DNA from: Methanobacteriota archaeon | GTDB lineage: Archaea > Thermoplasmatota > Poseidoniia > Poseidoniales > SP79 | Reading direction: 5' to 3' | Assembly (NCBI GenBank): GCA_002715545.1 | Contig: PAZI01000043.1 | Coordinates: 22,890-33,968 of the forward strand | Length of the DNA: 11,079 nt | In this document: positions 1-6,901 of the stretch, piece by piece | Position numbering within the stretch: position 1 is the stretch's first letter | Layout of the letters: the number at the start of each line of letters is the position of its first letter | Notes under the pieces: generated by a model | What the model saw: the letters and a program-made list of their open reading frames with translations, nothing else | Databases searched by the model: none | Told to the model about the DNA's origin: nothing | Translations under genes and position numbers: made by a program

Positions 1-393
1 CATCCACTCGAATCCATCTACGACCCAGTCGAGTAGATCGTCCACGACTTCGAAATCGATGTTGAGTTCTTCAGCAAGCAGATCGAGAAGTTTGCGTTCA
101 TTGTCATCAACTTCTCCATCGGCCGCCGTCATCAGTACGGCATCTCTCATCGCTAGTCGTGCTCCCTCTCTTCCAAGACCATCAATTGCTTCGCGTAATG
201 ATGGAGGATCTTTCAGCCATTGTCTTGCTCTTTCGCGAGTTTTTGGAGGAAATAGGGCTGTTCCCATCCGACTCTCGAATAGAGCCATCTCTCCTATATC
301 GACTTCTCCATCAACCTTGGAGACGAAGGCCAGCACCTTGGCCCAAGCCGTTCTCTCTTCAAGGGGTAGTTTGTGAACAGTGTCCGGGAGCAT
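1..393 (-). CDS. TerB-like domain protein, partial (C-terminus beyond the window)
   Basis: The reverse strand is open from an ATG at 393 to the window edge (131 codons, no stop), so the C-terminus is missing. Two similar acidic motifs are visible, KVDGEVDIGE at about residues 26-35 and AADGEVDDNE at about 90-99. Each follows a hydrophobic helix and precedes another helix. This pattern of D-G-E-V-D followed by E is typical of TerB/TerB-like (DjlA N-terminal-like) domains, which are helical and thought to bind metal. The protein is charged, with no signal peptide or membrane segment in the visible part. It lies 37 nt downstream of the four-TM protein gene in the same direction, so the two may be co-transcribed. 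I see no clear ribosome binding site, and no in-frame ATG between this start and the upstream gene's stop. The fold is fairly sure; no cellular role can be assigned. Confidence 0.72.
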   Translation of the reverse strand, partial: MLPDTVHKLPLEERTAWAKVLAFVSKVDGEVDIGEMALFESRMGTALFPPKTRERARQWLKDPPSLREAIDGLGREGARLAMRDAVLMTAADGEVDDNERKLLDLLAEELNIDFEVVDDLLDWVVDGFEWM

Positions 394-430
394 GTAGTGT
401 CGAGGAGAAACTGATTCATGAATCCGTCGC

Positions 431-808
431 TCACTCAGCAGGTGCGTTTTCACTCGTCTGCCAATTACCATGCAACACGCCACTTAATGCGAGAAGACCC
501 CATAGAACCAACGGTGGAATGAACAGTGTTTCAAATCCTTCCATTGCAATCGAAACGACAAACATAACCCAGACTGGTCCAGCAATGACAGTTGCCAGTT
601 TTGCCTGAATCTCCTTCGTGAAAGTAAGTGCGATAAATACCATCGGAATGATCATTGATACAATTCGCCAAACAGCGTATTCAACTTCTGTTTCGCCCAT
701 GTCGAGTCCATTATCGCTCAACACAGGTAGAATTGTTGCCAGGGAATGTCCAATGGCGACTACAAGAAGCCATATTTTTGGGTTCAGTATTTTCTTTAAC
801 AGTTCCAT
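431..808 (-). CDS. small membrane protein with about four TM helices, unknown function
   Basis: This gene encodes 125 aa from the ATG at 808; a GTG at 823 would add five residues. I prefer 808 because a TATA-like box (831-840) is centred about 27 nt upstream, as expected for a leaderless archaeal transcript, whereas the GTG would lie inside the promoter-to-start interval. Neither start has a Shine-Dalgarno sequence. Four hydrophobic stretches are visible, at about residues 10-30, 46-63, 69-88 and 94-113, separated by short polar loops. The loop after the first helix is acidic (DNGLDMGETEVEY) and the C-terminal tail is short and polar. I recognise no family motif. It is followed after 37 nt by the TerB-like gene and preceded by a putative terminator, so it probably begins its own transcription unit. 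Confidence 0.7.
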   Translation of the reverse strand: MELLKKILNPKIWLLVVAIGHSLATILPVLSDNGLDMGETEVEYAVWRIVSMIIPMVFIALTFTKEIQAKLATVIAGPVWVMFVVSIAMEGFETLFIPPLVLWGLLALSGVLHGNWQTSENAPAE

Positions 809-830
809 TACCAAGTTTTTCACAAAAAAT

Positions 831-840
831 CAATATAAAT
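831..840 (-). promoter_or_regulatory. archaeal TATA box for the four-TM gene
   Basis: On the minus strand the sequence is ATTTATATTG, in an AT-rich stretch just upstream of the gene. Its centre is about 27 nt from the A of the ATG at 808, the standard distance from box A to the transcription start in Archaea. This supports a leaderless mRNA starting at or next to that ATG. I see no clear purine-rich BRE. Confidence 0.6.
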
Positions 841-884
841 TACATGGTCAAAAGGCTGTTGATATTGTTTATTTACGAGGGTAT

Positions 885-909
885 GAAAAATGCGGCACTG
901 ACTGTGCCG
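885..909 (-). terminator. hairpin plus T-run terminator after the UGDH-like gene
   Basis: The minus strand reads CGGCAC, a 5-nt loop, then GTGCCG (909 to 893). This perfect 6-bp GC-rich stem is followed by CATTTTTC. It starts 34 nt after the stop of the dehydrogenase-like gene and lies upstream of the TATA box of the next gene, where a transcription stop is expected. Archaeal termination depends mainly on the T-run, so the hairpin may be supportive only. Confidence 0.5.
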
Positions 910-917
910 GCGCAGTC
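900..917. repeat. 18-bp near-perfect palindrome overlapping the terminator
   Basis: GACTGTGCCGGCGCAGTC is self-complementary except for one symmetric pair (T opposite G), centred on GCCGGC. It shares bases with the 893-909 hairpin, so the two stems exclude each other. It could be an alternative terminator stem or a protein-binding site. The sequence alone cannot decide. Confidence 0.5.
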
Positions 918-943
918 TTGTGGTGCTGTTTTTTTTTCATTCT

Positions 944-1765
944 TCAATCGTCTTTGGTCACAACATCACTTTCCTTTCCAGTCAAAATACTGCGCAGCGA
1001 TGCATTATCTCGATGTAAAGCCTCCATCATCTCATACTTCACCCCTAATGAATCGGCTAATACAGTCAGTGCCTTGCTGTCTTTTGGCAGACACTTCCCA
1101 CCGAATCCCCTGTATAGCCCAAATATTGGATTAAGGTGTGAAGCCCCGATTGGTTGGGGTTGGGGTGCGGTAATCATCTCTCTGATGCGCGACCAATCTT
1201 CCCCAAGTGCTTCACAAATATCGAACATCTGGTTAGCAAAGATCACTTTCCATGCATAGAAAGCATTCTTCGTATATTTCACCAATTCAGCCTGTGTTGG
1301 AGTGACATGAAATGTTTGGTTACTCTTCAGAACACCTGCTTCTCGATGGTGTTGAAAGACGAGTTCAGCGACATCTGAATGATGAGTCCCGCAGATCACC
1401 AACTCTTGGTTTCCAAAATCCTCTATATGTTGCCTCTCTACTAGAAATTCAGGGTTATATGCAAGTTTGAGGTGCGGATATCGTGTATGGAACTCTTCAG
1501 TCGTTCCAGGGATGACAGTACTTTTGATGACAGCTGTGAATCCGTCAGGCAATTCATCGAGCACGCTTTCAACAATCGATGTATTGCAGGACCCATCATC
1601 TTCCATTGGAGTTGGGACTGCGATATACGCAACATCTGTATGTGAGGTGACATCTTTGAGAGTAGTTCCCCTAACTGGGTCGTGAATGTATACTTCGTGA
1701 ACTTTTGAGAACCAGTGTTCAACGGCCCCCCCTACGAATCCAGCTCCGATGATTCCAACCTTCAT
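944..1765 (-). CDS. short UDP-glucose/GDP-mannose dehydrogenase-like protein lacking the C-terminal domain
   Basis: This 273-aa protein resembles the NAD-dependent enzymes that oxidise an NDP-sugar to an NDP-uronate in two steps. The Rossmann motif GIIGAGFVG is at residues 4-12, followed by AVPTP (49-53), KSTVIPGTT (81-89) and YNPEFLVE (103-110). The central helix has K163, N167 and K173 in the family pattern. The catalytic loop [12 protein letters not shown] (222-233) keeps nucleophile C225 and D229 four residues later. The usual family length is about 390-450 aa. Here the protein ends some 45 residues after the catalytic loop, so the C-terminal UDP-sugar-binding domain is absent. The 120-nt downstream gap cannot encode it, so this is not a simple frameshift. 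It lies 104 nt after the DUF2892 gene in the same direction. Family is clear; substrate and activity are uncertain. Confidence 0.88.
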   Translation of the reverse strand: MKVGIIGAGFVGGAVEHWFSKVHEVYIHDPVRGTTLKDVTSHTDVAYIAVPTPMEDDGSCNTSIVESVLDELPDGFTAVIKSTVIPGTTEEFHTRYPHLKLAYNPEFLVERQHIEDFGNQELVICGTHHSDVAELVFQHHREAGVLKSNQTFHVTPTQAELVKYTKNAFYAWKVIFANQMFDICEALGEDWSRIREMITAPQPQPIGASHLNPIFGLYRGFGGKCLPKDSKALTVLADSLGVKYEMMEALHRDNASLRSILTGKESDVVTKDD

Positions 1766-1869
1766 GGCGTTTCTAGGATTTTATGGAGGCCCTTCAAACC
1801 TCTCATAGGTGAATTGAGCCCTAAATTCCCATTCCAAATTACAATGAGTCTGGTTAAGCATTGAACCAC

Positions 1870-2100
1870 TTATTCTTCTTCATCGACCATGTGCGGGCAC
1901 GTTGAAATTCCCATGAGCGTGTAAGTTGGGCATGTGCCAGTTGTACCGGTTCCAATCAACCATATTGCCATTCCAATAGCAAAGTAATGGATATATTGCT
2001 CGATACTACTGAGGTAACCAGCAAGTTCCATTGCTGCAAGGGCACCACCGGCCAAAGCCCGCAAAATTCTGTCAGTAGATCCCACATTCTTTCCAAACAT
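1870..2100 (-). CDS. DUF2892 (YgaP-like) two-TM membrane protein
   Basis: This 76-aa protein begins MFGKNVGSTDRILRALAGG, the typical N-terminus of DUF2892 proteins, where a KNVGxxDRxLR segment leads into the first membrane helix. Helices lie at about residues 12-31 and 36-52. They are followed by TGTCPTYTLMGISTC (residues 54-68), the conserved family motif with cysteines at 57 and 68, and a short acidic tail. In bacteria this domain forms the membrane anchor of the rhodanese YgaP and also occurs alone; its own function is not established. The start has one of the few convincing Shine-Dalgarno sequences in the window. The gene lies 43 nt downstream of the nucleotidyltransferase, probably in one operon. 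Confidence 0.88.
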   Translation of the reverse strand: MFGKNVGSTDRILRALAGGALAAMELAGYLSSIEQYIHYFAIGMAIWLIGTGTTGTCPTYTLMGISTCPHMVDEEE

Positions 2101-2104
2101 AGTT

Positions 2105-2110
2105 CCACCT
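2105..2110 (-). promoter_or_regulatory. Shine-Dalgarno of the DUF2892 gene
   Basis: On the minus strand AGGTGG is followed by AACT and then the ATG at 2100. It matches the anti-SD complement with short spacing. It fixes the start and fits internal translation from a polycistronic mRNA, in contrast with the SD-less starts of most genes here. Confidence 0.5.
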
Positions 2111-2143
2111 ATTCATCAACGGGACGGCGAATAATGTGTTAAT

Positions 2144-2905
2144 TCAGTCTAGATCTCCTTCCCTCATGTTGCAAGGATTTGGGTCAAGTACTCCGTTCTT
2201 AGCGAGTTCAGCTGCAGCAAGCAAAGCATCTGGAGTGCCGCAATCAAGCCATTGTTCTGCGCCGATGTCAAGAAGTGCAGCTTCTCCAGATCTGACATAG
2301 AGGCGATTCAAATCAGAGATAGTGAATGCATCCCCGTTTCGCTCCATTTCATCATCTAGAAATTTCCAGAATCTTTCATCATACAGGTAAATACCACCTA
2401 TCGCGATATCTGAAGGAGGCTCTTCGGGTTTCTCGATGATATCGACTATTTTCTTATTTTCATCAAATACGCCCACTCCAAATGATTCAGGATTATCGAC
2501 CCGCCTTCCAAGGAGAACGCATCCTGTAGCCTCTTCATCGCCTTTGAAACGAGGTAGATGAGCATCAAATGAAGCGGTTGTGATATTGTCTGAGAAATAA
2601 ATGAGGAGGCGAGCATCTCTGGTATGAGGCCGAGCTAATTGTAGCGCGTGCCCTACTCCTTTGGGTTCTTCTTCAATCACATAGTTGATACTCTCTCCCG
2701 GTAAGCCAGTGCCGACATGTTGAGCAATCTGGCCGATGAATTGGTTAGCGATGATGGTGATATCCTCTATCCCAGCTCGTCTGATGAAACCGAGTGCGTA
2801 ATCAATGACTGGTCGCCGATGTAATGGAAGCAAAGTCTTGTGAGTGAATCTGGTGAACGGCAACAACCTCGAACCTTTTCCTCCGGCGACAAGAATTGCC
2901 TTCAT
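2144..2905 (-). CDS. sugar-1-phosphate nucleotidyltransferase (RmlA / glucose-1-phosphate thymidylyltransferase family)
   Basis: The protein is 253 aa from the ATG at 2905. The frame stays open to an ATG at 2938, but the added residues (proline-rich, before MKAILVAGG) precede the expected first beta strand, so 2905 is preferred. Family signatures in order are the nucleotide loop GGKGSRLLPFT (8-18), K23 with LLPL (25-28), SDN (105-107, the metal Asp; usually GDN), IIEKP (156-160), GGIYLYD (170-176), ISDLNRLY (196-203) and WLDCGTP (219-225, second metal Asp). These enzymes join NTP and a sugar-1-phosphate to give an NDP-sugar plus pyrophosphate. At 253 aa it is somewhat shorter than bacterial RmlA (about 290). 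The NTP and sugar used cannot be fixed from sequence. The UGDH-like gene two genes downstream suggests a shared sugar-nucleotide pathway. Confidence 0.87.
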   Translation of the reverse strand: MKAILVAGGKGSRLLPFTRFTHKTLLPLHRRPVIDYALGFIRRAGIEDITIIANQFIGQIAQHVGTGLPGESINYVIEEEPKGVGHALQLARPHTRDARLLIYFSDNITTASFDAHLPRFKGDEEATGCVLLGRRVDNPESFGVGVFDENKKIVDIIEKPEEPPSDIAIGGIYLYDERFWKFLDDEMERNGDAFTISDLNRLYVRSGEAALLDIGAEQWLDCGTPDALLAAAELAKNGVLDPNPCNMREGDLD

Positions 2906-2943
2906 AGGGGGCGGTGACATGTGTATGCACGGAGGCACTCACC

Positions 2944-3639
2944 TCAAGGCCTTTCGCTTAATGTGAGCGACCCACCAATGTCATCACCCAGTCTTTTGAC
3001 TCCAGCCTCAATGAGGTCCACATCATTCATTTCAGCCCGCAGAAAAGCATCATTTGCCTCTTCGGCCCTTTTCACATTCGCTTCTTCCACTATTTTTTCG
3101 GCCGGTCGTGCCTCGATTTCAACTGCTTCTATTTCAGGCCTAGGAACCATTGCATCAACCCTTTTCCTCTCTTCTCTCCACTCATTGACCCCCTGTTTCC
3201 CTTCAGCAATCCGCACACTGCTATGCCCACGCTGTAGGAAATATACCGCTCCGCTTTCACGAATCTCTATTTCCTTTTTCTGACGCAGATCGTCAAGCAT
3301 TGCTTCAATCCCTTCCCCCTCATAGTCGTCTAACCATTGACTCATTTCGAGATGTTCAAGGGCGGCATAGAGGTTCTTAGAGGCGAGTCTGGTCCCGTAG
3401 CCACTGATTATCACCATTCCAGTACCTATGAAAACAAAACTCAATCCAATCAAACCCCCGATCCGTTTCCATGCTCCATCTTGAAGGCCGAGAGTAACGA
3501 TCATTCCAACCGTGACAGTCGTTATCCCAATGTTTCGAATATAATGCGCTAAAGAGGCGCGCTGACTTGCGTTTCGGATAGCAGACTCTACGCCTTCTTG
3601 TTTATCAGAGACTTCTGGCACGAGTTTCCACGTCTTCAT
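2944..3639 (-). CDS. unrecognised two-TM protein with long charged C-terminal region
   Basis: This 231-aa protein has a soluble N-terminus (1-35), two hydrophobic helices at about 36-52 and 59-80 joined by a short loop, and a cytoplasmic-type region after residue 81. Part of that region (90-145) is helical with a short beta-like piece, AVYFLQRG. From about 150 to 215 it is rich in Glu, Lys, Arg and Ala (for example EIEARPAEKIVEEANVKRAEEAND), suggesting a helix or coiled coil. No signal peptide or catalytic motif is visible. Its ATG overlaps the stop of the upstream wHTH-like gene by 4 nt (ATGA), so the two are almost certainly translated together. The nucleotidyltransferase follows after 38 nt. 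I do not recognise the family. Confidence 0.72.
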   Translation of the reverse strand: MKTWKLVPEVSDKQEGVESAIRNASQRASLAHYIRNIGITTVTVGMIVTLGLQDGAWKRIGGLIGLSFVFIGTGMVIISGYGTRLASKNLYAALEHLEMSQWLDDYEGEGIEAMLDDLRQKKEIEIRESGAVYFLQRGHSSVRIAEGKQGVNEWREERKRVDAMVPRPEIEAVEIEARPAEKIVEEANVKRAEEANDAFLRAEMNDVDLIEAGVKRLGDDIGGSLTLSERP

Positions 3640-4271
3640 TCATCGCCCATGATGTATTCACCATCACAGATTTCGATGAGGTTACCTGCTTCAACGAGAT
3701 TATCGATGGCCGCTTCAATTTCATTTTCATCAAGTCCATGTTGTTGAGCATGTTCAATGATCCACCTATGTGTTGAAATCTCATCTTCCGCATCGGCTTC
3801 TGCCACGATATGCTGAACTAGGCGCATCACGACTCTGAGCATAGGATCATCAGCATCTGGTGGAGACAGGTCAATCAAGTCATCACGGATACTCCCAGCA
3901 GTCGGCCGCTCATATCTCCCCTCACCTAGGATTGCGTCGAAATGATCGAAAAGGTTCGACTGGCGTCCTAAATCGTGTTCATTCTCCATACTGCGATGAT
4001 CAAGAGTATGGCCAAGATCCTCTGCTATTGATTCGACGCGTCGTTTTCTATGGATGATTCGTAATAATTCCTTATCAAGATCCATTTCGATAAGACGTAA
4101 TTCTTCAGTGGCACGTTCAATGATCCATTCTTCCAACACCCAATCTGGGTCTATGGCTTGGCGCAGCCTAGCCATGTCTATGACGATGTCCGGCCACGTG
4201 AGTATGCCCGCGGGTAGGTTCACATCACCCCGTTCCATGATGTCGAAGTTGAGTGGCGGCACTTCAATCAT
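3636..4271 (-). CDS. acidic protein with C-terminal winged-helix-like domain, unknown function
   Basis: The protein is 211 aa from the ATG at 4271. The frame stays open to 4361, but that would run through the 5' end of the divergent dehydrogenase gene and adds a Cys/His-rich segment that looks non-coding. Residues 45-85 form charged helices (WVLEEWIIERATEELRLIEM, then a basic HRKRR). The middle is variable. Residues 167-208 (from THRWIIEHAQQHGLDENEIE to AIDNLVEAGNLIEICDGEYI) have the helix-turn-helix plus beta-wing pattern of wHTH domains, similar in style to the C-terminal wHTH of archaeal MCM. That suggests nucleic-acid or protein binding but proves neither. It is first in the minus-strand cluster and is ATGA-coupled to the two-TM protein. 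Family not recognised. Confidence 0.7.
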   Translation of the reverse strand: MIEVPPLNFDIMERGDVNLPAGILTWPDIVIDMARLRQAIDPDWVLEEWIIERATEELRLIEMDLDKELLRIIHRKRRVESIAEDLGHTLDHRSMENEHDLGRQSNLFDHFDAILGEGRYERPTAGSIRDDLIDLSPPDADDPMLRVVMRLVQHIVAEADAEDEISTHRWIIEHAQQHGLDENEIEAAIDNLVEAGNLIEICDGEYIMGDE

Positions 4272-4339
4272 CCCACAATATGCAGTATTTCTGGATTCGT
4301 GATGTGTGCGTTGATGTAGGACGCCCCCCTGCGTTGTCC

Positions 4340-5518
4340 ATGCACAAGTACTGCATCGCATCCTTGCCGGGTGATGGTACTGGACGAGAAGTCATGCAGG
4401 AAGCAATCAATATGCTGACTGCAATCGAATCATGCACTGACCTTCAGTTTGATGTAACGACATTACCTTGCGGCGGGCAACACTATCTTGAGACAGGAAG
4501 GGAATGGGAGGAAGGATCCTTTGAATTCTGTCGTGATGATGCGGATGCAATCTTATTGGGTGCCATTGGGTGGCCAGATGCACACCTTCCGAATGGAGAC
4601 CTTGCAGGAGGTCAAGTGATTCTTGGATTGCGCTCAGGATTGGATCTGTATGCCAACATCCGCCCAATCAAATTGTATCCTGGAGTCCAACACAAAGTTC
4701 ACGGGCAACACACACAGGTCTGGAAACCAGAATATGTCGATATGGTCCTGATTCGAGAGAACACTGAAGGCCTCTACCATAGCCTTCTGCGCCGCTCTGC
4801 CGATAAGGCACTTGGACGTGAACCATATGAACCCGAATCTCGTACTTTCCCTGGTCTTGATGGTGAAGTTGCATGGGATCCTAGGCCGATATCGAAAAGT
4901 GGTGCAGAGCGTGTGATCAAGATCGCCTTTGATATTGCACAATATCGACACGGTTCCCCATCTGACGGCACCCATCGAGTAACGTGTGTTGACAAAAGTA
5001 ATGTCGCCCGGGGATGCCAATTATTCCGCCGAGTCTTCGATGAAGTGGGTGAATCATATCCTGATGTGAACAAAGATTACGCGTACATCGATGCCTTCAC
5101 GATGTGGCTGATTCGCCAACCCGAGTGGTTTGATGTTGCAGTCCTTCCCAACATGTTCGGCGATATAGCGACCGACCTTGCTGCTGTGTTGCAAGGTGGG
5201 ATGGGGATGGCTCCTTCAGGAAATATCGGTGTTGCACATGCTTTGTTTGAGCCAGTCCATGGCTCATCACCGAAATATGCGGGCAAGGGAAGAGTGAATC
5301 CAATCGCAACCTTGCTCTCGGTTCAGATGATGCTTTCCCATCTCTCCCGCAAGAAGGAGGATGGGGAAGCCGCCCGAGCAGCAGCAGCAATCGAGAAAGC
5401 GGTAGCCGATATCATATCAGAAGGTACGACTCTTACGTATGACCTAGGTGGCATGTCATCAACTCATGATGTTGGTTCCGCAATCACCGAACGCACGCGT
5501 CAGTATCTCATATCGTAG
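4340..5518 (+). CDS. isocitrate/isopropylmalate-family beta-decarboxylating dehydrogenase
   Basis: The protein is 392 aa from the ATG at 4340, placing GDGTG at residues 11-15 as is normal. An ATG at 4253 would overlap the divergent gene and add 29 unrelated residues. The family oxidises a 2-hydroxy acid and decarboxylates the product with NAD(P) and Mg2+. Visible signatures are LRSGLDLYANIRP (97-109, substrate arginines), RENTEGLY (139-146, catalytic Tyr), VDKSN (217-221, catalytic K219), D251, and NMFGDIATD (271-279, metal aspartates). The coenzyme loop EPVHGSSPKYAGKG (304-317) has Lys-Tyr where NADP-dependent isocitrate dehydrogenases have their 2'-phosphate-binding pair. The substrate loop resembles tartrate and isopropylmalate dehydrogenases more than isocitrate dehydrogenase, so the substrate is left open. 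It converges with the GNAT gene, overlapping 11 nt at the 3' ends. Confidence 0.92.
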   Translation: MHKYCIASLPGDGTGREVMQEAINMLTAIESCTDLQFDVTTLPCGGQHYLETGREWEEGSFEFCRDDADAILLGAIGWPDAHLPNGDLAGGQVILGLRSGLDLYANIRPIKLYPGVQHKVHGQHTQVWKPEYVDMVLIRENTEGLYHSLLRRSADKALGREPYEPESRTFPGLDGEVAWDPRPISKSGAERVIKIAFDIAQYRHGSPSDGTHRVTCVDKSNVARGCQLFRRVFDEVGESYPDVNKDYAYIDAFTMWLIRQPEWFDVAVLPNMFGDIATDLAAVLQGGMGMAPSGNIGVAHALFEPVHGSSPKYAGKGRVNPIATLLSVQMMLSHLSRKKEDGEAARAAAAIEKAVADIISEGTTLTYDLGGMSSTHDVGSAITERTRQYLIS

Positions 5519-6065
5519 GCTCGCTGAATGGCTTCCACATTGAGCGATGTTCACCGATACGGAGGATGTTGTAAGCATCTCCAAAAGTCTGCCAACCAGC
5601 GTGGGTGTAGAACGCAATCGCTTCTTTCCGAGCCTGAAGCCATCCACTTCGAACAGCCCATGTCTTGATTGCTTCTTGTTCAAGGGATTCTAGAATTAAC
5701 CCCCCTAACCCCCGTCTTCGGTGTTCTCCTTCAACCCCCATCTGTCTGATTTGGAATGCAGGCCTCAATTCATCAGGGTCCGGGAACATCACCTCTCCAT
5801 CGAGTGGACTGAATGGAGGACACGTTGCAGCCCCTTCCCCTCCGTGATCCGCTTGTTTCCCATTGCTATCGTGGGGTATGAGATGAGCCCGACCAACACC
5901 AATCACACGTCCCCTTTCTTCGATCCATGCATGTATTGCCTCTTCATCATCTTCTAATCTCTCATCACCTATACTGAATCCTAATGGTTCTCTCAATGTT
6001 CGAAAACGGCACTGAAAATAATTGTCAGGCACTGCCTCCCCTGGAGTTCTCAAACATACCTTCAT
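5508..6065 (-). CDS. GNAT-family N-acetyltransferase
   Basis: This 185-aa protein has the GNAT fold signatures. The N-terminal FRTLREPLGF (21-30) starts the domain. QIRQMGVEGEHRRRGLGGLIL (105-125) is motif A, with the acetyl-CoA pyrophosphate loop R116-x-x-G119-x-G121. AIAFYTHAGWQTFG (149-162) is motif B, where the tyrosine at 153 is in the usual general-acid position. A polar insertion with little predicted structure (about 66-100) separates the second and third strands. The layout resembles ElaA/YjcF-type acetyltransferases, but the acceptor cannot be told. It is the last gene of the nadC operon; its ATG overlaps the stop of the CoA-pathway ligase by 4 nt (ATGA), indicating translational coupling. 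Its 3' end overlaps the convergent dehydrogenase by 11 nt. Confidence 0.88.
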   Translation of the reverse strand: MKVCLRTPGEAVPDNYFQCRFRTLREPLGFSIGDERLEDDEEAIHAWIEERGRVIGVGRAHLIPHDSNGKQADHGGEGAATCPPFSPLDGEVMFPDPDELRPAFQIRQMGVEGEHRRRGLGGLILESLEQEAIKTWAVRSGWLQARKEAIAFYTHAGWQTFGDAYNILRIGEHRSMWKPFSEPTI

Positions 6066-6901
6066 CTCCGTTCACCTTCATACATCCTTTCAAGCGCATT
6101 TGTCATCACAGAGAGAGATGCAGCAATGTTTGCAGAATTATCCCATTCCTGCAACTCACTATCGTCCTCTTCCATGGCAATCATGGCTGATAGACATCGC
6201 TTCACCTCATCAACAACAGTGATTGTTGCCATCCTTGCAGAACGGGACAAGGGATTGAGATCCACGTTAATCACAGATTTCCCCATCCTCACAAGTGCTT
6301 CACACCGGTCTCCATCTTCTAATGGAACCAGCACGACATCAGCGGTAAGAATCCCCTCTTTACACGCGTTTGCCCGCGCTCCTTTCAATCCCGGTATCAC
6401 TCCATCTGGTTCGGCACCTAGTATTGGTATAGATTGGACATTTATTTTCCATTCATCGCGATGCACTTTTCCTTGAAGCGATGGGGGAATGCCTCCATTT
6501 TCAATTAGTTTACTTCTCTTATCTTCAAGACATTCAACCAGTTTTTGTATTCGTTCAGGTGTTCTGTAGAACAGATTCACTTCTACCCTTGCCCCTAACA
6601 TGGCAGCAAGGATGAGGACCTCTTGTCCAGCAAGAGCTACCGTATTTCCGTTAACAGAAATCACAGGGTGTGTAGCATCAATGAGTACCCTAAGTGCATG
6701 TTTTATGGCATTCTCAGCGGGCTTGGATGTATTCTCACCTAACAGATAATCGAATGCTTCACCACGTCCATGGGCAATTAGAGCAGAATCAGCAAGGAGA
6801 CCCTGTTCAGCCGCTTTTACAATCCTCTCACGCGCCTGTAGGGAGTGGGCCCTTGGGTGCTCACCAGGAACGGTCAGTTCAAACCCCCTCGCTAACCTCA
6901 T
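6062..6901 (-). CDS. 4-phosphopantoate--beta-alanine ligase (archaeal phosphopantothenate synthetase)
   Basis: This 279-aa cytoplasmic enzyme joins 4-phosphopantoate and beta-alanine with ATP to give 4'-phosphopantothenate. It replaces bacterial pantothenate synthetase plus pantothenate kinase in archaeal CoA synthesis. Landmarks of the family (formerly DUF137) occur in order: HPR (15-17), RERIV (24-28), LIAHGRGEAFDYLLGE (41-56), VISVNGN (80-86), EVNLFYRTPER (107-117), PDGVIPGL (165-172), ADVVLVPLEDGDRCEAL (187-203) and MGKSVINVDLNPLSR (206-220). Length is typical. The start is natural, with the conserved HPR a few residues in, and lies inside nadC, giving a 23-nt overlap. The stop overlaps the GNAT start by ATGA. 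The enzyme is essentially restricted to Archaea, so it is the best taxonomic marker in this window. Confidence 0.95.
   Translation of the reverse strand: MRLARGFELTVPGEHPRAHSLQARERIVKAAEQGLLADSALIAHGRGEAFDYLLGENTSKPAENAIKHALRVLIDATHPVISVNGNTVALAGQEVLILAAMLGARVEVNLFYRTPERIQKLVECLEDKRSKLIENGGIPPSLQGKVHRDEWKINVQSIPILGAEPDGVIPGLKGARANACKEGILTADVVLVPLEDGDRCEALVRMGKSVINVDLNPLSRSARMATITVVDEVKRCLSAMIAMEEDDSELQEWDNSANIAASLSVMTNALERMYEGERR

Noticed and set aside
159..608. Plus-strand open frame of 149 codons
   Set aside because: It lies antisense to both the TerB-like gene and the four-TM gene, and its translation has no domain pattern.
928..938. Run of T on the plus strand, possible terminator for a plus-strand transcript
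   Set aside because: There is no plus-strand gene upstream to terminate; on the transcribed strand it is a run of A. The terminator call uses the other T-run at 885-890.
618..1259. Plus-strand open frame of 213 codons
   Set aside because: It runs antisense across the four-TM gene, the intergenic gap and the conserved catalytic end of the dehydrogenase-like gene; the translation looks random.
1766..1869. Possible TATA box (ATAAAAT, 1778-1784, minus) for the UGDH-like gene
   Set aside because: Its centre is only about 16 nt from the ATG at 1765, too close for a leaderless start, and no other clear element is visible; nothing else is supported in this gap.
4253..4339. N-terminal extension of the isocitrate/isopropylmalate-type dehydrogenase
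   Set aside because: It would overlap the start of the divergent wHTH-like gene and precedes the normal first beta strand with unrelated residues.
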